Source: Microcoleus vaginatus HSN003 (GTDB lineage: Bacteria > Cyanobacteriota > Cyanobacteriia > Cyanobacteriales > Microcoleaceae). From it: a DNA stretch of 64,000 nt. Location: assembly GCF_022701255.1 (NCBI RefSeq), contig NZ_CP031705.1, positions 186,001 to 250,000 on the forward strand, given 5' to 3'. The position numbers were made by a program, and so were the translations under genes. Within the stretch, counting starts at the first letter, position 1. Each line of letters starts with the position of its first letter. The notes beneath the pieces are model-generated. The model was given only the letters and a program-made list of their open reading frames with translations, was not told where the DNA came from and ran no database searches. This document shows positions 9,801-18,294 of the stretch, in pieces.

Positions 9801-12365
9801 TGGACGGAGGAAGATGTGGTGCTGATGGAGCGAATTGCTGAAAAAACCTGGCTCGCCGTGGAGCGATCGCGGGCAGAAGAAGAATTGCGCGAAAGTGAAG
9901 CTCATCTGCAACTGGCCGTAAAAATCGGACGAATGGGAACTTGGGACTGGGAGATGCAGACAGGTGCAATGCTTTGGTCAGAAGGACACTTCACCGTCCT
10001 GGGTCTACAACCAAACGAATACGAACCGGGCTATGAAGTTTGGGCAAGTCGGGTTCATCCTGATGACCTAGCAGAAGTTGAGGCAACACTTCAGCAAGCC
10101 ATAGCTGACAAGAAGGAGTATCACCATGAATATCGCCTGCGTTGGTCAGATGGCTCCATTCACTGGGTCGAAGCGAGAGGACAGTTTACTTATGATAGTC
10201 AAGGAAATCCCAAGCATTCGATCGGAGCCGTCATTGATATCACAGAACGCAAGCAAGCGGAACAGGAACGAGAACAACTACTAGAGCGCGAACGCATTGC
10301 CCGTTCAGAGGCAGAAGTGGCACAGCACCAATTGGCAACTATTTTTAATACATCTCCGATTGGACTTGCCCTGTTAGATGCCCAGCAGCGATTTATTGCC
10401 ATCAACGAAGCCTTAGCAGAAATTAATGGATTAACCCGCGAGCAACACTTAGGACATTCCATTTCAGAACTTTTTGGTCAATCCGATCCACAATTAGTTG
10501 AAGTATTTCATCAGATCTATACCACAGGAAATCCCTTTATTTCACCAAACTTTGCGGTGAATGTTCCTGGACGCAGCGATCGCCGTCCCGGTTACTACAA
10601 CGTTTACTATCTTCCGACTGTTAACTCAAATGGTCAGGTTGAAGGGGTTTTAGTTTATGTAGTCGATGTGACTGAACGGGTGCAGTTAGAACGTGCACAA
10701 CGTTTTCTGTCTGAGGCAAGTGCGGTGCTTGCATCCTCACTCGATTATCAAACCACTCTAGAGCGAGTCGCGCAGCTTACAGTGCCGGAATTAGCGGACT
10801 GGTGTACGGTTCACATGATAGAAGAGGATGGTGCGATCGAGCAGATTGCGGTTGCTCACATTGACCCTGCCAAACTGGAATGGGCTTATCAGATTAGAGA
10901 CAAGTATCCACTAAACCCGGATGACCCTCGCGCTGCTGCATACACATTGCGAACTGGACAACCTGATTTGGTGGCGGAGATTCCCGATGAACTGTTGGTA
11001 CTCTCAGCGCGTGACTCAGAGCATTTAGAGATGCTGCGGCAGGTTGGATTCAGCTCTGCAATGACGGTGCCACTACGAACTCAGGCACGAATTCTAGGGG
11101 TCATTTCCTTTATCTCAGCCGAATCTGGACGACGGTATACCTCAGCAGATTTGCAACTGGCAGAGGAATTGGCTCGTCGTGCTTCCTTGGCGATCGACAA
11201 TGCTCAGTTGTACCAGGTGGCTCAACGCGATCGCGCAAAAGCAGAAGCCGCTAACCGCATTAAAGACGAATTCTTGGCGGTGTTGTCCCACGAGTTGCGA
11301 TCGCCCCTCAATCCGATTCTGGGCTGGACAAAATTGCTACGAACTGGGCGATTAGATGGCACAAAAACGCAGCAAGCCCTGGAAACGATCGAACGCAATG
11401 CCAAGCTGCAAGCCCAATTAATTGAGGATTTGTTGGATGTCTCGCGCATTCTGCAAGGAAAAATGACGTTAAACGTCGCGAGTGTGAATCTAGCGGCAAC
11501 GATTGAAGCCGCCCTGGAAACGGTACGACTAGCAGCCGAAGCCAAACACATTCACATCCAGACCACATTTAATCCTATTTCAGGAACGGTTTCAGGCGAT
11601 ACCAATCGCCTCCAACAAGTAGTCTGGAACCTCCTCTCCAATGCTGTGAAGTTCACCCCAACCGGAGGACGAGTCGAGGTGCAACTAGAGCAGGTTGGTA
11701 TGTATGCTCAGATTCAAGTCAAAGATACTGGAAAAGGCATCACACGAGACTTCTTACCCCATGTGTTTGACTACTTCCGCCAAGAAGATGGTACAATAAC
11801 CCGACAATTCGGCGGGTTGGGATTAGGGCTGGCGATCGTGCGTCATTTTACCGAACTGCATGGAGGAACCGTTCAAGCAGACAGCTTAGGACAGAACTTA
11901 GGGGCTACATTTACCATCCGGCTCCCGTTAAACATTGTCGAGCCAGAACCCTCTTCTGATGACAGGCACCCAGAAAGTGCGACAGATTTAGCAGGGGTTT
12001 ATGTCTTGGTGGTGGATGACGATGCAGATATGCGGGAGTTGGCAGCATTCACCCTAATGCAATCTGGCGCACAAGTTGCCACAGCCGCTTCGGGTGCACA
12101 GGCGTTGACCCTCCTGAATCAATCTGTCCCCGATCTACTCTTATGTGACATTGGGATGCCAGAGATGGATGGCTATTCCCTGATTCGGCAAATTAGAAAG
12201 TGGTCACCCCAACAGGGAGGTACGATTCCTGCGATCGCACTTACTGCCTATGCTGGAGAGATCAATCAGCAGCAAGCCTTAGCTGCTGGATTTGGGCTGC
12301 ATATCTCCAAGCCTGTTGAACCAGAGGAATTGGTAAAAGCGATCGCCCGTTTGCTAAGACACTAA
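6819..12365 (+). CDS. Multi-PAS/GAF hybrid histidine kinase with receiver domain
   Basis: An 1848-residue cytoplasmic sensor with no membrane segments. Approximate order: a short ribbon-helix-helix-like N-terminus (about 15-58, SVSVTNTAWRSLDKEAHRQG then ISRSEVIERFAR), PAS domains beginning near 70, 194, 330, 455, 581 and 720, a GAF domain near 858, PAS near 1030 and 1172, GAF near 1296, HisKA with phospho-acceptor His1491 (LSHELRSPLNP), HATPase from about 1590 (N box NLLSNAVKF, G boxes DTGKGIT and GGLGLGLAIV) and a receiver domain with Asp1777 (LLLCDIGMPEMDGY). Several PAS repeats end in the PAC signature DITERKQ. The gene ends 20 bases before xylB, so they are probably co-transcribed. No separate output protein is adjacent. 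The signal is unknown. Confidence 0.9.
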   Translation: MKRDATGKFVSNWDSEMKQRVSVSVTNTAWRSLDKEAHRQGISRSEVIERFARTLESEQLFCAQETQRKVAMILESITDAFVAFDRDWRYTYVNQAAAKILHKTPEELLGKHVWNEVFPELVGGIAYWELNRAVMEQVPVSWEEFGEPVQRWLEANAYPSAEGVAVYFRDVTDRKQAEAERERLLHELEIERARFEAVLRQMPAGVMIADAASGKLVLANEQTKQVVGYGYEQLLTIEEYAPIIPSEIFRLDGQLYAPHEYPLARSLKTGEVVTNEEIEIHRNDGSRIFINVNSAPILDNQGQIVAAVVVFQDVSERKRVEQALRESESQLRSLFDANLIGIIIGDFQGNILEVNEAWLATLGYTREEVLSGEVNFLEITPPEFRHLDEEAMAQMKQVGRHAPFEKEYIRKDGTRVPVLVGTAYLGQPDDLGLGFVIDLTERKRLELELWQREQQFKMLAENAPDIISRIDAEFRHLYVSPSVELATGIPSEQFLGKTNVELGMPEEMYRVWHDSWGQVFVTGSEQTIEFKFPTSYGIRWYQSRIVPEFAPDGSVETVLGITRDVTDYKQVEQALRESEERLRLALTAAQMVVWDMDLQSNRVVCSANALNVWGLHEGTGEEFFALIHPDDRQQVSQAAAGAMAGEHPYTQEFRLISPDGVVRWINSQGRVYLDETGQGVRMIGVSVDITERKQIEAERDRLLKREQTARLEAESERKRLHDILIQLPAMIAIVKGADLVFEFANPTYLQGTGRTPAIIGKSIRDVFPEIEGQIYFEAFEQVYRTGETFIRKESPTYWDRNGDGVLEEAFFNCIFPAWRDAEGTIQGVLIYNMEVTAQVRARQQIETLLAELQHKERQQQFLIELNDAIRAIQDPKEIMWQVVCSTGQHFQVTRCTYGEIDSTQEYVIVDRDYCNGVISIVGSHHMDSFGRELIAELKQGKTIVVDDVDRDPRTAGSGTPTFDAIQTKSLLCVPLVKEGRFVALLVLHHVSTRHWTEEDVVLMERIAEKTWLAVERSRAEEELRESEAHLQLAVKIGRMGTWDWEMQTGAMLWSEGHFTVLGLQPNEYEPGYEVWASRVHPDDLAEVEATLQQAIADKKEYHHEYRLRWSDGSIHWVEARGQFTYDSQGNPKHSIGAVIDITERKQAEQEREQLLERERIARSEAEVAQHQLATIFNTSPIGLALLDAQQRFIAINEALAEINGLTREQHLGHSISELFGQSDPQLVEVFHQIYTTGNPFISPNFAVNVPGRSDRRPGYYNVYYLPTVNSNGQVEGVLVYVVDVTERVQLERAQRFLSEASAVLASSLDYQTTLERVAQLTVPELADWCTVHMIEEDGAIEQIAVAHIDPAKLEWAYQIRDKYPLNPDDPRAAAYTLRTGQPDLVAEIPDELLVLSARDSEHLEMLRQVGFSSAMTVPLRTQARILGVISFISAESGRRYTSADLQLAEELARRASLAIDNAQLYQVAQRDRAKAEAANRIKDEFLAVLSHELRSPLNPILGWTKLLRTGRLDGTKTQQALETIERNAKLQAQLIEDLLDVSRILQGKMTLNVASVNLAATIEAALETVRLAAEAKHIHIQTTFNPISGTVSGDTNRLQQVVWNLLSNAVKFTPTGGRVEVQLEQVGMYAQIQVKDTGKGITRDFLPHVFDYFRQEDGTITRQFGGLGLGLAIVRHFTELHGGTVQADSLGQNLGATFTIRLPLNIVEPEPSSDDRHPESATDLAGVYVLVVDDDADMRELAAFTLMQSGAQVATAASGAQALTLLNQSVPDLLLCDIGMPEMDGYSLIRQIRKWSPQQGGTIPAIALTAYAGEINQQQALAAGFGLHISKPVEPEELVKAIARLLRH

Positions 12366-12385
12366 ATGATTTGAGGATTAGCCTA

Positions 12386-13831
12386 ATGCTGCTTGGAATA
12401 GATTTAGGAACAGGCTCTGCTAAGGCATTGCTCTTAGCGACAGACGGAACCACTATAGGTGAAGCATCAAGCTCCTATCCTGTTCATGCACCTCACCCCG
12501 GATGGGCTGAGTCTGATCCAGAGGATTGGTGGTTAGCTGTTGCCTCGGCTGTTAGGAAGGCAGTGGGAAATCATGCTGATCGGGTACAGGCGATCGGACT
12601 TTCAGGACAAATGCACGGCGTTGTCCTAGCGTCGGAGTCGGGTCAGCCTCTGCGTCCTGCTATCCTCTGGGCAGATAGTCGCTCTAGTGCCACGCTTAAC
12701 ACTTATCATTCGCTCGATGCCGCTATTCTAGAGCGCTTGGGCAACCCGATTACGGCTGGAATGGCTGGGCCCACTTTGTTGTGGCTACGAGAGCACGAGG
12801 CTACTGTCTACGCCCAAGCGCGTTGGGCACTTCAGCCAAAAGATTGGCTGCGGTTACGGATGACTGAAGAAGTCGCAACCGAACCATCTGATGCTAGTGG
12901 TACTTTGCTTTACGATGTTGTGTCGGACAACTGGGCAGGGGAAGCAATCTCAGCGCTGAATCTACGTGGTGATTGGTTTCCAGAAATTATCCCCTCTAGT
13001 GCGATCGCAGGCTACCTAACAACTGTTGCTTCAGAGCATCTTGGCTTACCTGTTGGCTTACCGGTTATCGCTGGTGCTGCGGATACCGCAGCGGCGGCAC
13101 TTGGTAACGGACTATTAGAGCCTGGATTGGTTCAACTAACGATCGGCACAGGCGCTCAAATCATTACACCTCGATCGCAACCAATTATCGATCGTCATGG
13201 TCGTACCCATCTCTATCGAGCTGCCGTACCTAACCAGTGGTATACCCTTGCTGCAATGCAAAATGCGGGGTTAGCGCTGGAGTGGGTGCGAGGTATCCTC
13301 GGCTTGAGCTGGCAGGAAGTCTATACTAAAGCGTTTTCTGTTCCCCCAGGATGTGAAGGATTGACATTTTTGCCATACCTCACAGGTGAGCGAACTCCAC
13401 ACCTCGACCCCTATGTACGTGGGGCATGGGTGGGGCTTGGACTGCATCACACACAGGCGCACCTGATGAGGGCAGCTTTAGAGGGAGTTGCTTTTGCCTT
13501 ACGACAAGGTTTTGAGGCACTTGAAGCAACAGGTTTTAAAGCGGCAGAACTGCGTTTAGCAGGCGGTGGAACTGCAGAAATGCCTTGGAAACAATTACTG
13601 ACCGATGTATTGAGAATACCCCTCTATGCAACTACAGTTGCTGCTGCTTCCGGACGTGGTGCTGCTCTACTGGCGGGTATAGGAATTGGCATATACGCAG
13701 ATGCTAATGACACGAGCAAACTGGCAGCCGCACCAACGCTTGCTGCAACTCCCCAATCAGTTGATCCAACCCTAGAAGAGGCTTGGATGCGATATCAATC
13801 GCTTTATCCACAGCTTAAAAAAATGTCATAG
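12386..13831 (+). CDS. xylB: Xylulokinase (FGGY family)
   Basis: A 481-residue FGGY carbohydrate kinase that phosphorylates D-xylulose to xylulose 5-phosphate for the pentose phosphate/Calvin pathways. The N-terminus MLLGIDLGTGSAKALLL is the phosphate-1 motif; GLSGQMHGVVL, PAILWADSR and the C-terminal AGGGTAEMPWKQLL adenosine motif are characteristic of XylB. ATG at 12386 is chosen because a GAGGA ribosome site lies eight bases before it; an in-frame TTG at 12371 overlaps that site. With two polyol dehydrogenases nearby, the natural route is arabinitol (or another polyol) to xylulose to xylulose 5-phosphate. No sugar transporter is encoded in the window. Confidence 0.9.
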   Translation: MLLGIDLGTGSAKALLLATDGTTIGEASSSYPVHAPHPGWAESDPEDWWLAVASAVRKAVGNHADRVQAIGLSGQMHGVVLASESGQPLRPAILWADSRSSATLNTYHSLDAAILERLGNPITAGMAGPTLLWLREHEATVYAQARWALQPKDWLRLRMTEEVATEPSDASGTLLYDVVSDNWAGEAISALNLRGDWFPEIIPSSAIAGYLTTVASEHLGLPVGLPVIAGAADTAAAALGNGLLEPGLVQLTIGTGAQIITPRSQPIIDRHGRTHLYRAAVPNQWYTLAAMQNAGLALEWVRGILGLSWQEVYTKAFSVPPGCEGLTFLPYLTGERTPHLDPYVRGAWVGLGLHHTQAHLMRAALEGVAFALRQGFEALEATGFKAAELRLAGGGTAEMPWKQLLTDVLRIPLYATTVAAASGRGAALLAGIGIGIYADANDTSKLAAAPTLAATPQSVDPTLEEAWMRYQSLYPQLKKMS

Positions 13832-13949
13832 GAGTTATGCCTCAAGGAGGACGTGCTAGAAGCTATCTACAAATTATTCTTAAGCTAAGAATGCTTAAGA
13901 TAACTCAAATAAAAAAAGAAAATTTACTAACATAGTAGGTACATATCAC

Positions 13950-15533
13950 ATGAATATAGTAAGTGGAATAAATCTCCCAAAATCAGCCGATGCTTCTGAT
14001 TTATACATACAGTGTAATGAATCTGCATCTATCAACTACCAGGAAGATGAAAAAAAAGTTGTCTTAAGTCAAGGTGGTATTGTCTCCTCAAATTCTTACT
14101 TCAATTCCTTTTACGAACTATTTTATACTAAATACACAACTCTTAGCTCTATCTACTATGTGCTGAAACTTGAAGGAGATTTTAAAGTTGCTGTTTACAG
14201 AGAAGTTAACGGAGAAAACAAAAGAGAAATTATTTCTGAACAGAACTTTGAGAAATGTCAATTCTCAGAGCCGGTAAAAATCTTACCAATAAATCTCCTT
14301 CAAAATGAAAACGCTGGCCGAATATATTTTGAAATAACCTGTTCTAGTGAACAGGGTGCATTTAAAGAGGCGTGGATAGCAACTGATGAAAATAAAACTA
14401 GAGAGGTATCGTTAGCAATTACCATTTGTACGTTCAAAAAAGAGACTTATATAAAAAATACATTGACTGCGATTTTTCAAGATGAATTGCTACAAACTAA
14501 AAACTTCAAATTATTTGTTGTTGATAATGGTAGAACTTTAAACAAAGCTGATTTCACGGAGCCAAAGCTGAAACTGGTTCCCAATATAAATGCGGGTGGA
14601 AGTGGTGGTTTTACTAGAGGGCTAGTTGAAGCTTTAGAGGAAAACGTCTACTCTCATTTTTTGCTTATGGATGATGATATAGAGTTAGAAAGTCAATGTA
14701 TTTATAGGTTGTTTTCTTTGCATGAGTACGCCAAGACTGATTTAGCAGTAGCTGGCGGACTGCTAAATTTAGAGAAAAAGCATATGTTGTATGAAGCAGG
14801 AGCAACGTACAACGAAGATTCTAAAACTAGAGGATTTGCGCCTGGGTCATTAACCGCTGCAAATCATAATATTGATCTACGAAGTTCTAGTTCTCTCAAC
14901 AGGTTACTGGTGGAAGAACATATAGATTATGGCGGATTTTGGTTTTTCTCTTTTTCTAAAGACGTTGTTGAAAAAATTAAATTACCGCTACCTTTATTTA
15001 TCAAGATAGACGACATAGAGTTTTGTTTAAGGATTAATGAGTTGGGTAACAAAATAGTAGCTTTTCCCTCAATGGCTGTCTGGCATCAACCTGCTTCGGC
15101 AAAGAAGTTAAATTGGGAAACTTATTATTATATCCGTAATGATCTAATAACTTATGCCATCCATTATTCGATAGAATATATGGATACAGTTCAGCATTTT
15201 ACAAAAGTAATACTGGAGTCTTTATCAAGGTTTGATTATAACCATGTAGAAATGGTTATAAAATCTTTTGAAGACTATATAAAAGGACCCGATTTTATTA
15301 AAAATGCTGAGCCAGAAGCATTCCATGTAAACATTATAAAGCTTAGTAAAAGCTATAATGACCAAAATGAGATAGAAGATAAAGTAGTTGGCACTAACCT
15401 TTTGACTAGGTGGTTTAAAGTTGCTGCTGAAAGTAGTATTGAATGGTCATCCGTAAGTGAAAAATGGAAAAGTGCTTCAAAGGAGATGACATCTACTATA
15501 TTTTGGCAGCAATACCTTGGGCTAAAGAAATAG
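13950..15533 (+). CDS. GlfT2-like family 2 glycosyltransferase
   Basis: A 527-residue protein with a beta-rich N-terminal domain (about 1-150) and a GT-A domain beginning at VSLAITICTFKKETY. It carries NAGGSGGFTRG, the metal-binding LLMDDDIEL motif, an FFIKIDDIEF-like acceptor region (LFIKIDDIEFCLR) and the H..W..YYYIRND signature (WHQPASAKKLNWETYYYIRN), a combination known from GlfT2 galactofuranosyltransferases. It likely adds a sugar, possibly galactofuranose, to a surface glycan. The gene is markedly AT-rich compared with its neighbours and contains almost no HIP1 sites, suggesting horizontal acquisition. No UDP-galactopyranose mutase is seen in the window. Confidence 0.8.
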   Translation: MNIVSGINLPKSADASDLYIQCNESASINYQEDEKKVVLSQGGIVSSNSYFNSFYELFYTKYTTLSSIYYVLKLEGDFKVAVYREVNGENKREIISEQNFEKCQFSEPVKILPINLLQNENAGRIYFEITCSSEQGAFKEAWIATDENKTREVSLAITICTFKKETYIKNTLTAIFQDELLQTKNFKLFVVDNGRTLNKADFTEPKLKLVPNINAGGSGGFTRGLVEALEENVYSHFLLMDDDIELESQCIYRLFSLHEYAKTDLAVAGGLLNLEKKHMLYEAGATYNEDSKTRGFAPGSLTAANHNIDLRSSSSLNRLLVEEHIDYGGFWFFSFSKDVVEKIKLPLPLFIKIDDIEFCLRINELGNKIVAFPSMAVWHQPASAKKLNWETYYYIRNDLITYAIHYSIEYMDTVQHFTKVILESLSRFDYNHVEMVIKSFEDYIKGPDFIKNAEPEAFHVNIIKLSKSYNDQNEIEDKVVGTNLLTRWFKVAAESSIEWSSVSEKWKSASKEMTSTIFWQQYLGLKK

Positions 15534-15639
15534 AATTGAGCGTCTCCACTGGTTGATAGTTGACAGCTTAGGCCGCCAGCAACTCAACGATTCACAACAA
15601 AAGCGCCTTGGGATTAATTGTGGTAGTTGACACTCCCCC

Positions 15640-15888
15640 GTCACAACGTAGCTTGACGGGGGATTCTTCCTTCACAGCTTGATGCCGAGTAAAAGCAGTG
15701 CCTTTACTTGGTCTTACTCTAGCTCCAGAAGCTACGGAGGTATTTCCTACCTCTAAAATTCGTAAACCCTCATCTCTAATGTTTTTAGCTGCATAGATGT
15801 TTCTATCATGGTGATACCCGCATTAGGGCATTCCCACTTTCTGATATCCAATGAAAGCCAATTTACAGCAGATTGCAAGCTTATAGAC
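15640..15888 (-). pseudogene. TnpB C-terminal remnant (IS200/IS605)
   Basis: On the minus strand the frame reads LSLDIRKWECPNAG, then after a one-base shift YHHDRNIYAAKNIRDEGLRI and a tail with SVASGARVRPSKG. This is the last zinc-ribbon half plus RuvC motif III of TnpB, of a different subtype from the gene at 5.4 kb. It ends in an inverted repeat, CCCCCGTCA/TGACGGGGG, at about 15640-15661, the right-end hairpin of the element. The N-terminal three quarters are missing. The rest of the 15534-15992 gap shows nothing recognisable. Confidence 0.7.
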
Positions 15889-15992
15889 GGCAATAGCAGC
15901 ATTTAGAAAACCAGTTTTTTAGATGTTGAGGATTAATTAAATAAGCGTGCGAAGTGCGACCCAGATTTAGTATCCGATGGAAGTAACTTGAG

Positions 15993-16811
15993 TTAAATGA
16001 TGACATAATCTTCGGCCAAAACAGCTTGAGTGACCTGCGGTTCCGGCTCTATTGGGTCGCTGTAATGAGTGTCAATGTATTGGATGAAACTTTCCCGATA
16101 AGCTTTGAGATGCGAGTTAAGTGCTTCTATATCCTGCTCTCCTGTCGCGAAACTACTCTCTCTTCTGAATTGACCGGATTCCTTAACAAAAGCCATGTCA
16201 ACTTGCCACAAAGCCTGATCAGTCGGGCGATATGCCAAATCAACAATATCGTAAGCTGCGAATCCTTGGGACTTCATAAAACTCATTACATCATACATCT
16301 GACCGAACAAAGTAACTTCTACAATTACATATTCAGTCTGCTGCAAAATGTCAGTAGCTCCCGCTAAAACATTTAATTCCTGTCCGTCTACATCAACTTT
16401 AATTAAATACGGGCCTGGCAAATTTCTTTCCCTGCATATTCCATCCAGGGTAATTGCTGGTATGTTTCGCAAATAAGGATCGCTGCTGTCAGTAACTCGA
16501 TTTTCAGAAATTGAAGAATGCAACATAGAGGGACTGACGTTAAGCGTGAAAACTCCCGCTTCTTTAGTCGCCGCAGCGATAATGTATTCTGCACTTTTGA
16601 GCTTGCGGCAAATTTTGGCGAGATAAGGTTCATTTTCGGCGATGGGTTCAATTAGCAAATGTCGCGAATTAGGGAAAGTGTCATAAAGGTTAAAAGTTCC
16701 CAATGCCGCACCGACATCAATCACAGTTTTTGGTTCAAAACCTAACTGTTTAGCCAGCAGCAAGCTGCCTGACATCGAGTTTCTGAGAATTCCTGTTTGT
16801 TGTTGGCTCAC
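15993..16811 (-). CDS. FkbM family SAM-dependent methyltransferase
   Basis: A 272-residue protein starting at GTG with AGGA upstream. The SAM-binding motif I is TVIDVGAALGTFNLY, followed by HLLIEPIAEN (acidic ribose contact) and IKVDVDGQELNVLAGA, the hallmark of FkbM-type O-methyltransferases, which commonly methylate sugars of surface glycans or natural products. It faces the GlfT2-like gene across the TnpB remnant, so both may have served glycan assembly, but they are on opposite strands. Downstream on its minus strand only the remnant is found. Confidence 0.85.
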   Translation of the reverse strand: MSQQQTGILRNSMSGSLLLAKQLGFEPKTVIDVGAALGTFNLYDTFPNSRHLLIEPIAENEPYLAKICRKLKSAEYIIAAATKEAGVFTLNVSPSMLHSSISENRVTDSSDPYLRNIPAITLDGICRERNLPGPYLIKVDVDGQELNVLAGATDILQQTEYVIVEVTLFGQMYDVMSFMKSQGFAAYDIVDLAYRPTDQALWQVDMAFVKESGQFRRESSFATGEQDIEALNSHLKAYRESFIQYIDTHYSDPIEPEPQVTQAVLAEDYVII

Positions 16812-16890
16812 AATTTTTTCCTGATTTCAATGCGGATAAAGTTAATATTATGTCTTGCAGCCGAGTTATTGTATGTCCGAATAAAGAAAC

Positions 16891-16920
16891 GAAGCAATCG
16901 CCGAGGTTTCCGATTGCTTC
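16891..16920. repeat. Short palindrome with 10-bp arms
   Basis: GAAGCAATCG at 16891-16900 and its exact reverse complement CGATTGCTTC at 16911-16920 enclose a 10-base loop. It has no T-run. It lies 70 bases upstream of a second larger palindrome and resembles the mobile REP-like palindromes scattered through filamentous cyanobacterial genomes. Confidence 0.7.
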
Positions 16921-16990
16921 CCTTCGGATCGTAATGACAGAAATAGGTTTCAACTGAGATGTCGCACCATTCTCAATCAGTTTTTTAGGA

Positions 16991-17051
16991 ACAGGCAAGA
17001 TGCCTGTTCCACAAGAAAATTTACTATTTGTGGAACAGGCATCTTGCCTGT
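16991..17051. repeat. Large perfect palindrome with 23-bp arms
   Basis: The left arm at 16991-17013 begins ACAGGCAAGATGCCTG, and its exact reverse complement occupies 17029-17051 with a 15-base AT-rich loop. Each arm itself contains GGCAAGATGCC, an inner palindrome. It sits between the divergent or tandem neighbours FkbM and the coiled-coil protein, both on the minus strand, and could act as a transcript-end hairpin, but no T-run follows. Confidence 0.85.
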
Positions 17052-17094
17052 CCTTGAGCAGGGTGCAAGATGTGAGTTTCAACCCAACCTGCTA

Positions 17095-17601
17095 CTATTT
17101 CGCGGATTTCTGCGCCTTGTTTTCCGGTTCGACAGATTGCAAAGCTTCGTCGAGAATGGCCCGTGCTTCTTCGGCTTTACTTCTAGCTTCTCGATAGCGG
17201 ACATTAGCTTGAGCGAAGTTTTTGAGAACCTTGAAACCATCTTTCAAACGACCAATTTCCTCGGCAGTCACAGCCTCATCTGTAAACAAAATGTCGATCG
17301 CCGCCCGGATTTTGAGTGCTTCTTCGCGGGATTCCATGACTTTCAATTTGAGACTTGCCAAATTGCTCAAAATCTGGACGGCTTCAGTAATCGCATCCTC
17401 GCCTTCAGACGCAGCATCTTCGATATCCTTAACTTCAACAAACTGCTTGGGCCCAAATCCCTCCACGAGTTCCGTAGGCAGCTTGCCCTCATCCATGAGA
17501 TCCATCAGCCGATCCATCGCTTCTTCGCGGGCTTTGGCTGAATCTTTCCCTTTGACAGTTAAAATAATTTCGGGGCTTTGAGGAAGTGTATAGCGAACCA
17601 T
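17095..17601 (-). CDS. Conserved cyanobacterial protein of unknown function, helical/coiled-coil
   Basis: A 168-residue protein starting MVRYTLPQSPEIILTVKG; the ATG at 17601 is preferred over an alternative start nine codons upstream because the first residues MVRYTL look like a natural N-terminus. A small beta segment (ILTVKGKDS) is followed by long charged helices rich in Ala, Glu and Lys from about residue 20 to the end, likely coiled coil. No catalytic motif or membrane segment is visible. I recognise the style of a conserved cyanobacterial hypothetical but not a named family. Confidence 0.75.
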   Translation of the reverse strand: MVRYTLPQSPEIILTVKGKDSAKAREEAMDRLMDLMDEGKLPTELVEGFGPKQFVEVKDIEDAASEGEDAITEAVQILSNLASLKLKVMESREEALKIRAAIDILFTDEAVTAEEIGRLKDGFKVLKNFAQANVRYREARSKAEEARAILDEALQSVEPENKAQKSAK

Positions 17602-17738
17602 ATTTTGACAGCCTGTGCGCGAAAACAATTGAATGATATTTTATCTTTATTCGATCGCCAGTTGCAGCTATCAATCCGCTCCCTTACCAACCGCTTGCCA
17701 AAACTTGACACATATACACTCAAAAGGAACCCTCGACA

Positions 17739-17981
17739 ATGAAAGATAAATTTCTTAACTTGCTTAACTTGCTTTTAGTAGCTGATGTGTTTTTCGTCTT
17801 TGCCATTTTTGGGTGGTTTGTGATCGCAGTAGCAGGGCGATCGACCGGGGTGAATCTCGGTTTTGATTTGTGGTACAGTCTGTGGCAGCCCGTATTTAAT
17901 CCCGCCCTGGGAATTCTTATGGGCGGTGCTATTCTCAGCGGTATAATTAACCAAGTTTCTAAACGCCTCAATCCCAAGTAA
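17739..17981 (+). CDS. Small membrane protein of unknown function
   Basis: An 80-residue protein with two predicted membrane helices: LLLVADVFFVFAIFGWFVIA (about 11-30) and NPALGILMGGAILSGII (about 54-70), separated by a short loop with AGRSTGVNLGFDLW and ending in a basic tail KRLNPK. AAAGGAAC lies upstream of the ATG as a plausible ribosome site. It stands alone between opposite-strand and unrelated genes. No family is recognised. Confidence 0.7.
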   Translation: MKDKFLNLLNLLLVADVFFVFAIFGWFVIAVAGRSTGVNLGFDLWYSLWQPVFNPALGILMGGAILSGIINQVSKRLNPK

Positions 17982-18118
17982 AATTTATGTTTTGTTTGAG
18001 ACGGTGATTGGCGATGCGACTGAGTTGGCGATCGAACTTGTGGGATGCGTCAGAGATGAGGCACTCCATTAGGTGGATGAAGCTGAAAAATACATAAGTA
18101 GTCAAAAGCGAGTGAAAA

Positions 18119-18142
18119 GCTCCCTGAAGGAGCGATTTCTTA
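18119..18142 (+). terminator. Hairpin in the gap before pfkA
   Basis: GCTCC at 18119-18123 pairs with GGAGC at 18129-18133 around CTGAA, followed by a weak T-rich stretch GATTTCTT. It may end transcription of the small membrane protein gene; the T-run is poor. The remainder of the 17982-18294 gap shows no clear element. Confidence 0.35.
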
Positions 18143-18294
18143 TGAAAGCAATCACAAAAGTTATGATTGCTTTACATTCTGTTACAGAGTAAATTTTATT
18201 TTCGCCTACCTATTTACGTCGAAAATCAGGATTGAACCATCGCGATCTAAAAATATCAACTCATGTTCTGAAGAACAAAAGTCGGGCATTAATT

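Noticed and set aside
8322..11568. Several minus-strand frames within the hybrid kinase
   Set aside because: All lie inside PAS, GAF or HisKA coding sequence and have no independent support.
6819..12365. Kinase as a phytochrome or phototropin-type photoreceptor
   Set aside because: The GAF domains show no bilin-binding Cys-His signature and no LOV NCRFLQ-type motif was seen in the PAS domains.
16991..17051. Large palindrome as an intrinsic terminator
   Set aside because: No T-run follows either arm; a REP-like repeat is the safer description.
17044..17541. 165-codon plus-strand frame opposite the helical protein gene
   Set aside because: It starts inside the large palindrome and mirrors the coiled-coil gene on the other strand.
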